A stretch of 64,000 bases of DNA from Desulfurella acetivorans A63 (GCA_000517565.1 CP007051.1:1403949-1467948), one strand, 5' to 3'. Numbered from the stretch's first letter, positions 44,157 through 54,131 are shown. The notes: generated by a model from the sequence alone, not told the origin. Program-made: numbers and translations.

Positions 44157-44724
44157 AGTCTTTTTCCATTTTTATTAATGCTAAATTCAGTTCTAAAACA
44201 TTAACCCTATCATGACCCAAAAAACCCAATTGCCTTTTTTTGATATGTTTTGAAACTAATGATTTTAAAACATTCTGCGGTATGTGAGTATACATAGATA
44301 TTCTAGGAATTTGAGAATAAGCAGCCTGAGGTGTAATATCAGGGTCCAACCCACTCCCAGAACCCAGCACCAGAGATGATGGTATTTGCCCTTTGAAGTC
44401 ATTTTTTCTTAAATAAACTATTCTTTCTTCAACACGTTTAACAAGTATCTGGTTTGTTGGACCAAGATTTGATCCACCACTACTCAAAGCATTGTATGGA
44501 AAATCATCAGTTGAAGATGGTCTTGACCAGAAAAGACCTGGGTTTTGAAATGGTTGACCTATAAGTTTTGAGCCTACAGGTTTATTTTCAATATATATAA
44601 GGCTTCCATTGACCTGGCTTTTAAATACAAGCTGACCAATGCCTGTAACGATTAAAGGATATACAACACCGGTTATTATAAATAAAAATGCAAAGACTAT
44701 AAGGCCACTTTTTAAATTTTTCAT
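44143..44724 (-). CDS. kdpC: KdpC, K+-transporting ATPase subunit C
   Basis: KdpC is the single-span periplasmic subunit of the KdpFABC potassium pump. The 193 residues hold one N-terminal helix (about 6-28) and the family motifs SRPSSTDDFPYNALSSGGSNLG and SGSGLDPDITPQAAYSQIPR. The C-terminus contains FLGHDRVNVLELNLAL. ATG 44724 is preferred because GAGGTG ends 6 bases upstream; an in-frame GTG at 44733 is part of that site. It lies between kdpB and the truncated kdpD in a leftward operon. Confidence 0.96.
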   Translation of the reverse strand: MKNLKSGLIVFAFLFIITGVVYPLIVTGIGQLVFKSQVNGSLIYIENKPVGSKLIGQPFQNPGLFWSRPSSTDDFPYNALSSGGSNLGPTNQILVKRVEERIVYLRKNDFKGQIPSSLVLGSGSGLDPDITPQAAYSQIPRISMYTHIPQNVLKSLVSKHIKKRQLGFLGHDRVNVLELNLALIKMEKDYAGK

Positions 44725-44734
44725 ATCATACACC

Positions 44735-46795
44735 TCAATGTATTATGCTTAGAATTACATAAATCAATTTTATAGCTAAAAACGGTAATACTAAGCCACC
44801 ACCACCATATATAAGCAAATTATATATCAGTAATTTTTCTGCTGGCATAGGTTTATACCATACACCTTTTAATGCAAGTGGTGTAAGTAAAGGAATTATA
44901 ATGGCATTAAATATAACAGCAGACAAAATTGCAAGATATGGATTAGCCAAATGCAAAATATTCAATACATTAAGCTGTGGGTATATTGCAACTACAGCAG
45001 CTGGTATAATTACAAAATACTTAGCTATATCATTTGAAATACTGAATGTAGTTAAAGCTCCTCTTGTCATCAAGATGTGTTTTCCTATATCAACTATGTC
45101 TAATAGTTTTGTAGGGTTCGAATCTAAATCAATAACATTTGCAGCTTCACGTGCAGCTTGCGTACCTGTATTCATTGCAACAGCAACATCAGCCTGGGCC
45201 AAGGCAGGAGCATCGTTTGTACCATCGCCAGTCATCGCAACCATCAAACCCTGAGATTGATACTCTCTAACAAGTCTTAATTTATCTTCTGGCTTTGCTT
45301 CAGCTAAAAAATCATCAACACCCGCTTCTGCTGCAATTGTAGCTGCTGTAAGTGGATTATCACCAGTTATCATAACAGTTTTTATACCCATTTTTCTAAG
45401 CTGGGCAAATCGCTCTTTAATACCTTTTTTTAGAATATCTTTTAAATTTACAACGCCTACTATATCATTATCTAAAGTAACAACTAGAGGTGTCGCACCC
45501 TGCTTTGATACTTTTTCAACAATAGATTCAAGATTGTCAGGAATTGTACCGCCATTTTCCAGTATGTAAGCTTTTATTGATTCATAAGCACCTTTTCTAT
45601 ACTTGTGATTTTCAATATCTACACCACTCATTTTTGTACTTGCACTGAATGGTATGATTTTTGTTTGTTGTGAAAGCGACTGGGCTCTTAAGTTATATTT
45701 TCTTTTTGCCAACACAACTATGCTTCTGCCTTCCGGTGTTTCATCACCGATAGAAGCATAAAGCGATATTTTGGCGCATTCTTCTTCTGTGTGGTTGCCA
45801 ACAGGTATAAATTCTGCTGCTTGTCTGTTGCCAAGTGTAATTGTCCCAGTTTTGTCTAACAAAAGCACATTTACATCTCCAGCAGCTTCAACAGCTTTGC
45901 CGGATAATGCCACTACATTTTTTCTAAATAACCTATCCATACCAGCAATACCGATTGCAGGCAAAAGAGCTGCAATTGTTGTTGGGGCAAGGCAAACAAA
46001 TAATGCAATCAAAACCACGAATGACACAGGCTCTCCATGCCCTGAAGAGTTAACAGCATAGACTGACAAAGCTCTGAGGTTAATAACAACAAGTAAAAAT
46101 ACAACGGTCAATGATACAAGTAATACTTCAAGCGCAATTTCATTTGGCGTTTTTCTGCGTTTTGCCCCTTCTACCATTGTAATCATTCTATCCAAAAATG
46201 TCTCGCCGGGGTTGGTGGTTATCTTTACTATAATGGAATTTGCCACTACTTTTGTACCGCCTGTTACTGCACTTCTATCTCCACCTGCTTCCCTTATAAC
46301 CGGTGCAGATTCACCGGTTACAGCAGACTCATTAACAAGTGCTGCACCAGCTACTATTTCACCATCGCTTGGTATTAACTCATTTTCTTTTACCAATACT
46401 AAATCATCTTTTTTTAGCTGGGTAGAAGGTATATCTGTGTATTCACTATCAAATTTTGCCTCTTTAAGTTTATGAGCTGTAATCTGAGTTTTAGTTTTTT
46501 TCAAAGACTCTGCACGCGCTTTACCTCTGCTTTCTGATAAGCTTTCTGCAAAATTTGAAAAAATAACCGTAAACCACAACCACAAAGAGACCCAACCTGT
46601 AAACCAGTAGGGTCCACTTTTTAAACCTGAAATTTCTAGTATAAATTCTATTGTTGTTAAAATACTGCCAATTTCTACAGCCAGCATTACAAGGTTGGAT
46701 TTTAACTCCATAGGGTTTAATTTTTTTAAAGCATTTATTAGTGCAGTTTTTATTAATTCTGGGTTGTATATTGATGTAGTTTTCTTTTGTTCCAT
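44735..46795 (-). CDS. kdpB: KdpB, K+-transporting P-type ATPase subunit B
   Basis: The ATP-hydrolysing P-type subunit of the Kdp high-affinity K+ pump, 686 residues. The phosphorylation site [13 protein letters not shown], the actuator motif VTGESAPV, and the hinge [20 protein letters not shown] are all intact, with membrane helices near 40-80, 215-275 and 580-680. ATG 46795 is chosen with AGAGGTG upstream; a GTG at 46804 overlaps that site. It starts just after the kdpA stop and is 10 bases from kdpC. Confidence 0.98.
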   Translation of the reverse strand: MEQKKTTSIYNPELIKTALINALKKLNPMELKSNLVMLAVEIGSILTTIEFILEISGLKSGPYWFTGWVSLWLWFTVIFSNFAESLSESRGKARAESLKKTKTQITAHKLKEAKFDSEYTDIPSTQLKKDDLVLVKENELIPSDGEIVAGAALVNESAVTGESAPVIREAGGDRSAVTGGTKVVANSIIVKITTNPGETFLDRMITMVEGAKRRKTPNEIALEVLLVSLTVVFLLVVINLRALSVYAVNSSGHGEPVSFVVLIALFVCLAPTTIAALLPAIGIAGMDRLFRKNVVALSGKAVEAAGDVNVLLLDKTGTITLGNRQAAEFIPVGNHTEEECAKISLYASIGDETPEGRSIVVLAKRKYNLRAQSLSQQTKIIPFSASTKMSGVDIENHKYRKGAYESIKAYILENGGTIPDNLESIVEKVSKQGATPLVVTLDNDIVGVVNLKDILKKGIKERFAQLRKMGIKTVMITGDNPLTAATIAAEAGVDDFLAEAKPEDKLRLVREYQSQGLMVAMTGDGTNDAPALAQADVAVAMNTGTQAAREAANVIDLDSNPTKLLDIVDIGKHILMTRGALTTFSISNDIAKYFVIIPAAVVAIYPQLNVLNILHLANPYLAILSAVIFNAIIIPLLTPLALKGVWYKPMPAEKLLIYNLLIYGGGGLVLPFLAIKLIYVILSIIH

Positions 46796-46796
46796 A

Positions 46797-48518
46797 TTAT
46801 GCACCTCTTAACATTAAAATATTTTCCAAAAATGGACCTAATGCTAAAGCTGAAAAAAATGTTAAAGCACCCACAATCAATATTACAAGAATAAGCCATA
46901 CCATAAAAGGCACTTTATCTGTAGGAAGCGTACCAACGCTTGGCGGAGTATATTTCTTTTGGGCTAAAGCACCACTCATATATATAATTGCCACTGCCGG
47001 GATGTATCTGCCAATAAGCATAGCAATCGCTGTTGTGATATTATAAAAAACTGTATCTGCATTTAATCCTGCAAAAGCACTTCCATTGTTGTTTGCAGTA
47101 GATGCAAAAGCGTATAGTATCTCACTTAAACCATGTGGACCAGGGTTTAGGATTGAGCTTACACCGGCTTTTGTAATAAAAGCAATAGTTGTAAAAATAA
47201 GTACTAATATACCAGATGTTAGAGCAACAATTATTGCCATCCACATTTCTTTTACTTCTATCTTTTTACCTAGAAACTCCGGAGTACGCCCAATCATCAA
47301 ACCAGCCACAAAAACTGCTATAATGATAAAAGCTATCATAGTGTAAAGACCGGAGCCAACACCGCCAAAAACAACTTCGCTTAACAGCATAAGTACAGTC
47401 GGTACCATTCCAGATATAGGTAAAAGTGAATCGTGCATTGCATCAACAGCACCACACGCTACAGCTGTTGTAGTAGTTGCAAACAAAGATGTGCCACCTA
47501 TGCCAAACCTTACTTCTTGACCTTCAATATAGTGGCCTGTAACACCAAGACGTGATATTAGGGGATCATTTCCTAAAGAAGAAGTGTATTCTATACCCAA
47601 AAAAACAACAAACATTGTTAACATAACAAGGTAAATTGCCCAACCTTGCTTTTTATTTTTTATCATAGACCCAAAAGTGTATGTTAAAGCTGCAGGTATT
47701 AAAATAATTAAAAAAGCTTCAAAAAAATTTGTGAAACCGTTTGGGTTTTCAAAAGGATGCGCAGAATTTGCACCAAAAAAACCGCCTCCATTTGTTCCAA
47801 GTAGCTTAATAGCTTCTTGAGATGCAACTGGACCCATTGGTAAAATTTGATGGCTTACTACCTTGCCTGCATTGATGTAGGGTTCTAAAAGCTGCACCGT
47901 TTTATAGCTACTAAAGTTTTGTATAACACCCTGACTCATTAAGATAACAGCAGCTAATACTGATAAAGGCAGTAAAATATAAAGAGTTGTCCTTACTGAG
48001 TCTACCCAGAAATTGCCAAGATTTGTCGTTTGTTTTCTTGTAAAACCTCTTATCAAAGCCAGCAAAACAACTATGCCTGTAACAGCTGAAAGAAAATTTT
48101 GCACTGCAAGACCAAGCATTTGAGTGAAGTAGCTTGCTGTATTTTCTCCAGAATAGGCCTGCCAGTTTGTATTTGTTATAAAACTCACAGCTGTATTAAA
48201 GGCTAAATCTAGATTAAATCCTTTAAAATGTTGGGGATTTAAAGGTAAAAATTGTTGTAAAACTAAAATTAAAAATAAAACCACAAAACCTATGGCGTTA
48301 AAAATCAACATAGAAATTGCAAATTCTTTCCAATTCATCTCGTAGGTTTCGTCAATATTGGCAATTTTATAAATGAAAATCTCAATTGGCCTAAAAACTA
48401 ATGATAATACAGTTTTTTCTCCATTGAATACATTTGCCATGTAAGAGCCTAATGGCTTTACCAGAAGGCTTACAAGCACAATAAAAACTAAAAATTGTAT
48501 AATGTCGCTAATAGGCAT
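46797..48518 (-). CDS. kdpA: KdpA, K+-transporting ATPase subunit A
   Basis: KdpA is the channel-like K+-binding subunit, 573 residues with about ten membrane helices. The four selectivity-filter loops are visible as [45 protein letters not shown] and [13 protein letters not shown] 48518 has AAGGAGGA 5-6 bases upstream. The frame stays open for 114 bases further upstream, but that part belongs to the riboswitch leader and is not protein. No KdpF-like hydrophobic peptide is seen before it. Confidence 0.97.
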   Translation of the reverse strand: MPISDIIQFLVFIVLVSLLVKPLGSYMANVFNGEKTVLSLVFRPIEIFIYKIANIDETYEMNWKEFAISMLIFNAIGFVVLFLILVLQQFLPLNPQHFKGFNLDLAFNTAVSFITNTNWQAYSGENTASYFTQMLGLAVQNFLSAVTGIVVLLALIRGFTRKQTTNLGNFWVDSVRTTLYILLPLSVLAAVILMSQGVIQNFSSYKTVQLLEPYINAGKVVSHQILPMGPVASQEAIKLLGTNGGGFFGANSAHPFENPNGFTNFFEAFLIILIPAALTYTFGSMIKNKKQGWAIYLVMLTMFVVFLGIEYTSSLGNDPLISRLGVTGHYIEGQEVRFGIGGTSLFATTTTAVACGAVDAMHDSLLPISGMVPTVLMLLSEVVFGGVGSGLYTMIAFIIIAVFVAGLMIGRTPEFLGKKIEVKEMWMAIIVALTSGILVLIFTTIAFITKAGVSSILNPGPHGLSEILYAFASTANNNGSAFAGLNADTVFYNITTAIAMLIGRYIPAVAIIYMSGALAQKKYTPPSVGTLPTDKVPFMVWLILVILIVGALTFFSALALGPFLENILMLRGA

Positions 48519-48635
48519 AAACTCCTCCTTTTTGCTAAATCTTAAAGATATAATAATATCACACAATGGCAAATTTAAAAGACGTGTTCGCGTAACCTTC
48601 TTTTCGAAGGTTTTTAAATATAAACATAACACACC

Positions 48636-48762
48636 CCATAAAAGTCTACGAGGTTAGCTGACGGGCTCGAGCTTATGAGTGCTCTATCCTTACAAATAAG
48701 GAATTCGCCCCATTACAATTGGGTCCCCCGCGCTTTGCAAATAGCAAAGCTTCGACTATTAA
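48636..48762 (-). ncRNA. ydaO-yuaA type c-di-AMP riboswitch
   Basis: On the minus strand, upstream of kdpA, the conserved core of the ydaO class appears in order: GCGGGGGACCCA (48734-48720 region), GGGGCGAATTCC, AGGATAGAGCA, and the diagnostic GAGCCCGTCAGCTAACCTCG TAGAC (near 48673-48650). A side stem GCTTTGC/GCAAAGC closes one arm and AGTC/GACT can form P1. This class binds cyclic di-AMP and usually switches off potassium uptake and cell-wall genes. The RNA would begin at the predicted promoter start. The expression platform, between it and the kdpA ribosome site, is not resolved. Confidence 0.88.
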
Positions 48763-48767
48763 TATTC

Positions 48768-48796
48768 CTTCTAACATTTATTTTTCAAAAAGTCAA
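48768..48796 (-). promoter_or_regulatory. Promoter of the riboswitch-kdp transcript
   Basis: Minus strand TTGACT (48796-48791), a 17-base spacer and TAGAAG (48773-48768). The predicted start near 48761 coincides with the first bases of the riboswitch. Confidence 0.5.
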
Positions 48797-48838
48797 GCAT
48801 AAAATTTTCTATATATAAGAAGCTTTGTAAAACTATAA

Positions 48839-48866
48839 TTGACTTTTAAATAAAAAATATTAATAT
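48839..48866 (+). promoter_or_regulatory. Promoter-like sequence before the MFS pseudogene
   Basis: TTGACT at 48839-48844, a 16-base spacer and TAATAT at 48861-48866. Confidence 0.4.
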
Positions 48867-48931
48867 AAACATAATGAAAAAATTATTTATTTAAGGTTCA
48901 ATACAATGAATTTTCACAAAGAGGCAAATTA

Positions 48932-49665
48932 TTGTCTAAAGATAAGTCTCATAGTCTTTTTCCTCTTGTAATTTCAAGCGGTGCATTTTTCCTAAGCTAT
49001 TATACAAGATTAATGTGGAGTATACTATCTGTATATATGCCATTAAAACCTACAATAACCCAGGATGGCCATATTTTCGCACTGTATTTTTTTGGATATG
49101 TAGCTGTCCAAATACCTGCTGGTTTTGTATCAGACAGATTTGATTGTGGCAAAATTATTTCTTTATCTTTAATTTTATTGTCAATAATAACTTTTTTTTC
49201 TGGTATAGTAACAAATATTTATCAAGAGTATGTACTTAGCCTGCTGATGGGCTTTTGTGCAGGTTGGATTTATCCAGCATCACTATGCGCTATAGTTGGT
49301 ATTTTATCTTTCGGTCTTAAAAGCTATAAAACTTCAAGTAAAATGAATTTGAAAATAATAAAAAACAAAAATGTTTTACTAATTTCTTTTGGCGGGTTGT
49401 TATTTTTTGCTTCATACTGGAGCATTACTCTCTTTATGCTTATAAATATTTTTTAGGTATAGGCATTGATAAAGTAATGTCTGGCATTATGTTTTCAAGT
49501 ATGGCTGCATCAGGTTTTTCAAATATGTTCTGGCAAACAAGTGGTATATTGAGTCCTTTGTTTTCATCTTTTATCATAAGCAAATTTGGTTTTTCTATCC
49601 TATGGGTTACATTGTGTGCAATTATTCTTATTGCAAGTACCTTTTATTTAAAAATAAAAACATAA
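48932..49665 (+). pseudogene. Decayed MFS transporter gene
   Basis: The first frame (TTG 48932, 174 codons) encodes the first four or five helices of a major facilitator (YVAVQIPAGFVSDRFD motif A, GFCAGWIYPASLCAIVG), then runs into a basic linker and a single later helix before a stop at 49456. A second frame (from about 49454 to 49665) supplies the end (GIMFSSMAASGFSNMFWQTSGILSPLF...). Together they give about 240 residues where roughly 400 are expected. The gene has therefore lost an internal part and has a frameshift near 49455. It is not expected to make a working transporter. Confidence 0.78.
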
Positions 49666-49703
49666 AACCGACATTACTTTAAAAGTAATGCCGGTTTATT
49701 TTT
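49665..49703. terminator. Bidirectional terminator
   Basis: The hairpin AAACCG-CATTACTTT / AAAGTAATG-CCGGTTT is followed by TATTTTT on the plus strand and is preceded by an A-rich run that gives U residues on the minus strand. It lies between the convergent MFS pseudogene and rhodanese gene. Confidence 0.8.
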
Positions 49704-50631
49704 ACAGGGGATTGCTACCTTTAACAATTGGAATTTCTGGGTTCCTTGAAGCACTTACCATAGAGCCATTATAAACCCAAACAAGTTTATCATTAAAAAG
49801 GGCATTTGCTACAAACCACAAACCACTACCCAATCTAGCTGTATTACAATAAGATATAATGGGTTTGTTTAAATTTATACCATCTTTTTTGAACACCTCT
49901 TCAATTTGTTTTTTTGGTTTTAAAATATAATAATTATCGACTTTTTCCATAAAGTTACTTGCTGGCAAATCAATAGCGCCTTTGATATGACCATGTTTTG
50001 CAAGCCTTTTATCGCTAATTAGTGCTCCAGTATATTGATCAAGTGGTCTTGCATCTACAATCTGAATTTTATTCAAGTTATTTACACCCCATATTACAAA
50101 ATTGCTAAAGCAATATGCATTTGTATTATTGTGCTTAATTACAAAATGTGTCGGAGGTAGCTTAGTTACTGTTTTTTGAATTGGTCTTTTTTCATCAACC
50201 CACTTTTGATAACCACCATTCATATAATACACATTTTTTATGCCTGCCCAATAAAGCGCAAGCATAACTCTTGTTGCATTAGTTAAGAAAAATGCTGCCT
50301 TTTTGCCACCTGCATAAACTATGACTGTATCATCTGGCTTAATTCCCAATCTTGATAACGCTATCTCGATTTGAGTATTTGAAGCTATACTTCTTGCTTT
50401 AACACCTGGAAACCTCATTGCAAATAAATCACCTGTAGAAGGTAAGCTTATTGCACCTTTTACATGTGATTCGAGATAGGATTTATAATCTCTTGCATCT
50501 ACGATAACAACATTTTTCTTACCAATCATGGATGCTACCTCAGATGTAGAAAGAATACCAACTTTTGCCAGTGCCAAATTAAATCCTGTCAGCGTTAAAA
50601 TGCTGACAATAAGTAAGATACGTTTTAACAT
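49702..50631 (-). CDS. Periplasmic two-domain rhodanese (thiosulfate sulfurtransferase)
   Basis: A 309-residue protein with a signal peptide (about 1-22, ending ALA). Two rhodanese domains follow: an inactive-looking N-terminal one (VVIVDARDYKSYLESHVKGAISLP) and a C-terminal one with the catalytic cysteine in SYCNTARLGSGLWFV (about residue 263). The CxxxR loop is CNTAR. It probably transfers or carries sulfane sulfur in the periplasm, for example in sulfur or thiosulfate metabolism. It is a single-gene unit with AAGGAGG before its ATG, and the shared terminator at 49665-49703 lies at its 3' end. Confidence 0.9.
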   Translation of the reverse strand: MLKRILLIVSILTLTGFNLALAKVGILSTSEVASMIGKKNVVIVDARDYKSYLESHVKGAISLPSTGDLFAMRFPGVKARSIASNTQIEIALSRLGIKPDDTVIVYAGGKKAAFFLTNATRVMLALYWAGIKNVYYMNGGYQKWVDEKRPIQKTVTKLPPTHFVIKHNNTNAYCFSNFVIWGVNNLNKIQIVDARPLDQYTGALISDKRLAKHGHIKGAIDLPASNFMEKVDNYYILKPKKQIEEVFKKDGINLNKPIISYCNTARLGSGLWFVANALFNDKLVWVYNGSMVSASRNPEIPIVKGSNPL

Positions 50632-50955
50632 ACAAAACCTCCTTGCATTTATTAGTAATATAATTAAGTCATTATATTATTGAATTACTATTATTTTTTT
50701 ATTACAAATAAAATTTAATAATATTTCTGGATTTTTTGATAATAATATTTTATAGAAGAACAGTTAATTAGAATAAATTAATTGTAAATGCAATTTTCCT
50801 TCTCTTTTACATAAGCATAATTATAAATAGTCTACAACAAAAAAACAAAAAATTATTTTTACATACAACCAAATATTTAAAGTAGTATAAATACTTACAA
50901 ATCAATACAAAATAAATAGCTTGACATTGTGCTTTAAATTCAATAAAACATCACT
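50632..50955. other. AT-rich intergenic region with one promoter
   Basis: The divergent space between the rhodanese gene and the small lipoprotein gene. It holds the promoter at 50921-50949. No ORF, RNA structure or strong repeat was recognised in the rest, and no clear promoter for the rhodanese gene. Confidence 0.5.
50921..50949 (+). promoter_or_regulatory. Promoter of the lipoprotein-nadB operon
   Basis: TTGACA at 50921-50926, a 17-base spacer and TAAAAC at 50944-50949. The expected start point (about 50956) is the A of the next ATG. Confidence 0.5.
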
Positions 50956-51069
50956 ATGAAAAAAGTAATTATCGCGCTTGTACTATTGAGTTTGGTTGTT
51001 GCAAGCTGTGGTAGAAAAACGGACATAGTGCCGCCAAGCTCTATTGCAAAAATAGGAGTTATAAAGTGA
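50956..51069 (+). CDS. Small LptM-like lipoprotein
   Basis: A 37-residue lipoprotein. MKKVIIALVLLSLVVASC is a signal sequence with a lipobox (VASC) at residue 18. The mature part begins CGRKTDIVPPSS, resembling the CGxKGPLxLP start of LptM (YifL), a small outer-membrane lipoprotein that helps assemble the LPS translocon. The gene has no Shine-Dalgarno and may be leaderless. Its TGA overlaps the nadB GTG (GTGA), so it may also serve to couple nadB translation. The function is inferred from the lipobox and the first mature residues only. Confidence 0.65.
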   Translation: MKKVIIALVLLSLVVASCGRKTDIVPPSSIAKIGVIK

Positions 51070-52607
51070 GAGATTGCATTGTTATAGGTAGTGGTGTAGC
51101 AGGACTTAGAGCTGCAATTGAGCTGAAAAGACTTGGCATTGATGTGGCAATATTTACAAAAGATAAAGCCAGTGAATCAAACACAAACTATGCTCAAGGT
51201 GGCATAGCAGTTTGCTTATCGAAAAACGATAATTTTGATTTACACATTAAAGATACACTTATTGCTGGAGCTGGTTTATGCAATAAAAAAAGCGTTGAAA
51301 TTCTGGTTAAAGAAGGACCAGATAAAGTAAAAGAGCTAATAGATTGGGGTTGTCAATTTGATAAAAACGAAAACGGCGAGTTAAATTTTACAAAAGAAGC
51401 TGCCCATAGTGTAAACAGGATACTGCACGCAAATGGTGATGCAACAGGTTCAGAAATAGAAAGAACGCTTCTTAATAAAGCCCAAAAAGAAAGCATTGAA
51501 ATTAATGAGCATTATCGTTTGATAGATTTACTTGTTGAAAACAAAAGAGTTATTGGTGCAAAGTTTCACAACCTAAAAGAAAACACACTTAACTACATAT
51601 ATGCAAAATCCGTAGTTTTAGCAACAGGTGGTTACGCTGCAATTTACAATCATACCACAAATCCTTCATTAACGACAGGTGATGGTATAGCAAGCGCATT
51701 TTTAGCCGGGTGCACTGTGGAAGATATGGAGTTTGTACAGTTTCATCCAACAGCGCTAAACTACAAAAAAGCTCCGTCTTTTTTATTATCCGAATCGATG
51801 CGTGGCGAAGGTGCAATATTAATAAATGATAAAGGTGAGCGTTTCATGGAAAAATACAGCAAACAGCTAGAGTTAGCCCCAAGAGATATTGTAGCAAGAA
51901 GCATCTTTTCTGAGATGCAAAATAACCTAAAAGATCATGTATATCTAGATATATCACACCTTGAGAGCGAGTTTGTAAAAAAACGATTTCCCACAATTTA
52001 TCACGAATGTCTAAAATATGGTCTTGATATAACAAAAGAACCCATTCCTGTATCACCTGCTGCTCATTATACAATGGGGGGAGTGAAAACAGATGTCGAT
52101 TGTAAAACAAATATAAGTGGCCTTTTTGCATGTGGTGAGTGTGCCTGCAATGGTGTACATGGAGCAAATCGCCTGGCAAGCAACTCCATGCTTGAAGGTT
52201 TGGTTTATGGCGCAAGGGCAGCCATATCAGTTAAGGCTTATTTAGAAAATAAAAACTTTTCTTCAAAAACAGATGAATCCACAAAATTAACAGGTACAAC
52301 AAAAAATTTTCAAACTAAAATAAAAAATTTAAAGGATAGAATTTTTAAAGATCTTGGAATAGTAAGAAAACTATCAAGTGTAACAGATTTATTTGAATGC
52401 AGCCTATCAAGTTTTCAAACAATCAAAGATAACAATAGTATAGATATAGACTATAGAAATCTGCTTATTATAGCAATATTAATATCACGCTCTGCGCTTG
52501 AGAGAAAAAACTCAGTTGGAGCTCACTACTGCATTGATACACCATGGCCTCCAACAGATAAATCTCATGTAAGTTTAAATATAAAAGATTTAGAAAAATG
52601 GACTTAG
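51066..52607 (+). CDS. nadB: L-aspartate oxidase
   Basis: NadB makes iminoaspartate in the first step of NAD synthesis. In anaerobes it can use fumarate as electron acceptor. The 513 residues match the family. The FAD-binding start IVIGSGVAGLRAAIEL, NYAQGGIAV, the substrate loop HANGDATGSEIERTL, EFVQFHPTAL, AHYTMGGVKTDVDCKTNISGLFACGE and GANRLASNSMLEGLVYG are all present. It starts at GTG 51066 inside the stop of the small lipoprotein gene. nadA and nadC are not adjacent. It overlaps rnc by 10 bases. Confidence 0.96.
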   Translation: MRDCIVIGSGVAGLRAAIELKRLGIDVAIFTKDKASESNTNYAQGGIAVCLSKNDNFDLHIKDTLIAGAGLCNKKSVEILVKEGPDKVKELIDWGCQFDKNENGELNFTKEAAHSVNRILHANGDATGSEIERTLLNKAQKESIEINEHYRLIDLLVENKRVIGAKFHNLKENTLNYIYAKSVVLATGGYAAIYNHTTNPSLTTGDGIASAFLAGCTVEDMEFVQFHPTALNYKKAPSFLLSESMRGEGAILINDKGERFMEKYSKQLELAPRDIVARSIFSEMQNNLKDHVYLDISHLESEFVKKRFPTIYHECLKYGLDITKEPIPVSPAAHYTMGGVKTDVDCKTNISGLFACGECACNGVHGANRLASNSMLEGLVYGARAAISVKAYLENKNFSSKTDESTKLTGTTKNFQTKIKNLKDRIFKDLGIVRKLSSVTDLFECSLSSFQTIKDNNSIDIDYRNLLIIAILISRSALERKNSVGAHYCIDTPWPPTDKSHVSLNIKDLEKWT

Positions 52608-53263
52608 AGGAAATTATTGGGTATAAATTTAAAAACAAAGCATTGCTAGATAAAGCCTTAACGCATAGGTCTTACACAAAAAACCCTTTTTACTCAAATG
52701 AACTATTGGAATTCTTGGGTGATGCTGTGCTTGAACTAATTGTAAGCGAATATTTAATTAATAACTTTCAAAATTTAAGAGAAGGAGAGTTATCAAAACT
52801 GAGAGCTGCTACAGTAAACTCGGATGTTTTATCCGAGATTGCAAAAAATTTAAAGTTGTACGAATTCTGCAAGTTAGGCAAAAGCGAAAGACAAAAACAA
52901 GTAGCACTTAATAAAAAAATATTGGAAGATTTATTTGAAGCCTTAATTGGGGCTATTTATTTAGACTCTGGTCTGGAAAGTGCTAAAAATTTTGTTTTAC
53001 CCCTTCTTAAGCCCAAAATTGAAAAATTTAGTGAATATAAGCTATTTGACCCAAAAACTGTTTTACAAGAATTAACACAAAAAAGATTTGCATTATTGCC
53101 AGAATATGTCCTAATTAAAGAAGAAGGTGAGCAACATAATAAAACTTTTTACAGCCAGGTTATAATTGGCAATAAAAGCTTCGGTGTAGGCATAGGAAAA
53201 AGTAAAAAAGAAGCAGAAAAAAACGCTGCACTAGAAACAATGGAGATGTTAGAAAATGTTTAA
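52598..53263 (+). CDS. rnc: Ribonuclease III
   Basis: RNase III cuts double-stranded RNA, including rRNA precursors. The 221-residue protein has the signature ELLEFLGDAVLELIVSEYL (about 34-52) and the second acidic cluster EDLFEALIGAIYLDSG (about 108-123). A C-terminal dsRNA-binding domain (about 153-220) ends in GKSKKEAEKNAALETM. The start overlaps nadB by 10 bases and the end overlaps era by 8 bases. An rnc-era pair is a common arrangement. Confidence 0.97.
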   Translation: MDLEEIIGYKFKNKALLDKALTHRSYTKNPFYSNELLEFLGDAVLELIVSEYLINNFQNLREGELSKLRAATVNSDVLSEIAKNLKLYEFCKLGKSERQKQVALNKKILEDLFEALIGAIYLDSGLESAKNFVLPLLKPKIEKFSEYKLFDPKTVLQELTQKRFALLPEYVLIKEEGEQHNKTFYSQVIIGNKSFGVGIGKSKKEAEKNAALETMEMLENV

Positions 53264-54122
53264 ATCTGGATATGTTGCTTTAATAGGAAAGCCAAATGTT
53301 GGCAAATCAACTTTTTTAAATTTAATGATTGGTGAAAAATTATCAATTGTAACGAACAAACCTCAAACAACAAGAACACCTATAAAAGGCATTTTAACTA
53401 CGGATAGCTATCAGATAATTTTTATTGACACACCAGGCATACACGAAAGCCAAAAAAAACTTAATCAAGTAATGCTATCAAGCATAAAATCAACCATTGA
53501 AGATGCCGATGTTTGCCTTATTATTGCGGATAGTCCTGGAAATGATTATATAAAAAATTACGAAGACTTACTTTTGAAAAAAAATGTCATATTGCTTATA
53601 AACAAAGCCGACAAACTTACAAAAGAGCAGATAGATTCAATAAAAGCCGAATTTCTTATCATTAATCCAAAAAAAATAATTGTAACAAGTTTACTAAGAG
53701 ATAACCCAAAAGAAGAAATCTTAAATGCTATATTAGAAGAGCTAAAAGAAGGCCCACAATACTATGCTGAAGATGAAATTTCTACACACAATGTTAGATT
53801 TATTGTATCTGAGCTGATTAGGGAAACCCTAATAGAAAACTTATCAGAAGAATTACCCTATTATGTAGCAGTAGTAATAGACGAATTTAAAGAACGCAGC
53901 GAAAACCTTACATATATAAAAGCAATAATATATACAGAAAAAGACTCACAAAAAGCTATAGTTATAGGTCAAAATGGTTCAATGCTGAAAAAAATTGGCT
54001 CAAGCGCAAGAAAAAAGATAGAAGATTTTCTTGGTACAAAAGTATATTTGGATTTATGGGTAAAGGTCAAAAAAGGTTGGACTAAAAATGAAAAACTCAT
54101 AAAAGAATTTTTAAGCGAATAA
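53256..54122 (+). CDS. era: Era GTPase
   Basis: Era is the GTPase that helps 30S ribosomal subunit maturation and binds 16S rRNA. The 288 residues hold G1 GKPNVGKST, G2 region TTRTPIKG, G3 DTPG, and G4 NKAD, followed by a C-terminal KH domain with VIGQNGSMLKKIGSSARKKIEDFLG. It overlaps rnc by 8 bases and is 9 bases upstream of glmM. Confidence 0.97.
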   Translation: MFKSGYVALIGKPNVGKSTFLNLMIGEKLSIVTNKPQTTRTPIKGILTTDSYQIIFIDTPGIHESQKKLNQVMLSSIKSTIEDADVCLIIADSPGNDYIKNYEDLLLKKNVILLINKADKLTKEQIDSIKAEFLIINPKKIIVTSLLRDNPKEEILNAILEELKEGPQYYAEDEISTHNVRFIVSELIRETLIENLSEELPYYVAVVIDEFKERSENLTYIKAIIYTEKDSQKAIVIGQNGSMLKKIGSSARKKIEDFLGTKVYLDLWVKVKKGWTKNEKLIKEFLSE

Positions 54123-54131
54123 GGAGTAATC

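Noticed and set aside
48594-48612. Hairpin AACCTTC/GAAGGTT as the kdp terminator
   Set aside because: Its T-run is on the plus strand; it cannot terminate the leftward kdp transcript.
48519-48632. N-terminal extension of KdpA
   Set aside because: The extra 38 codons run through the leader with no start signal, whereas ATG 48518 has a strong Shine-Dalgarno.
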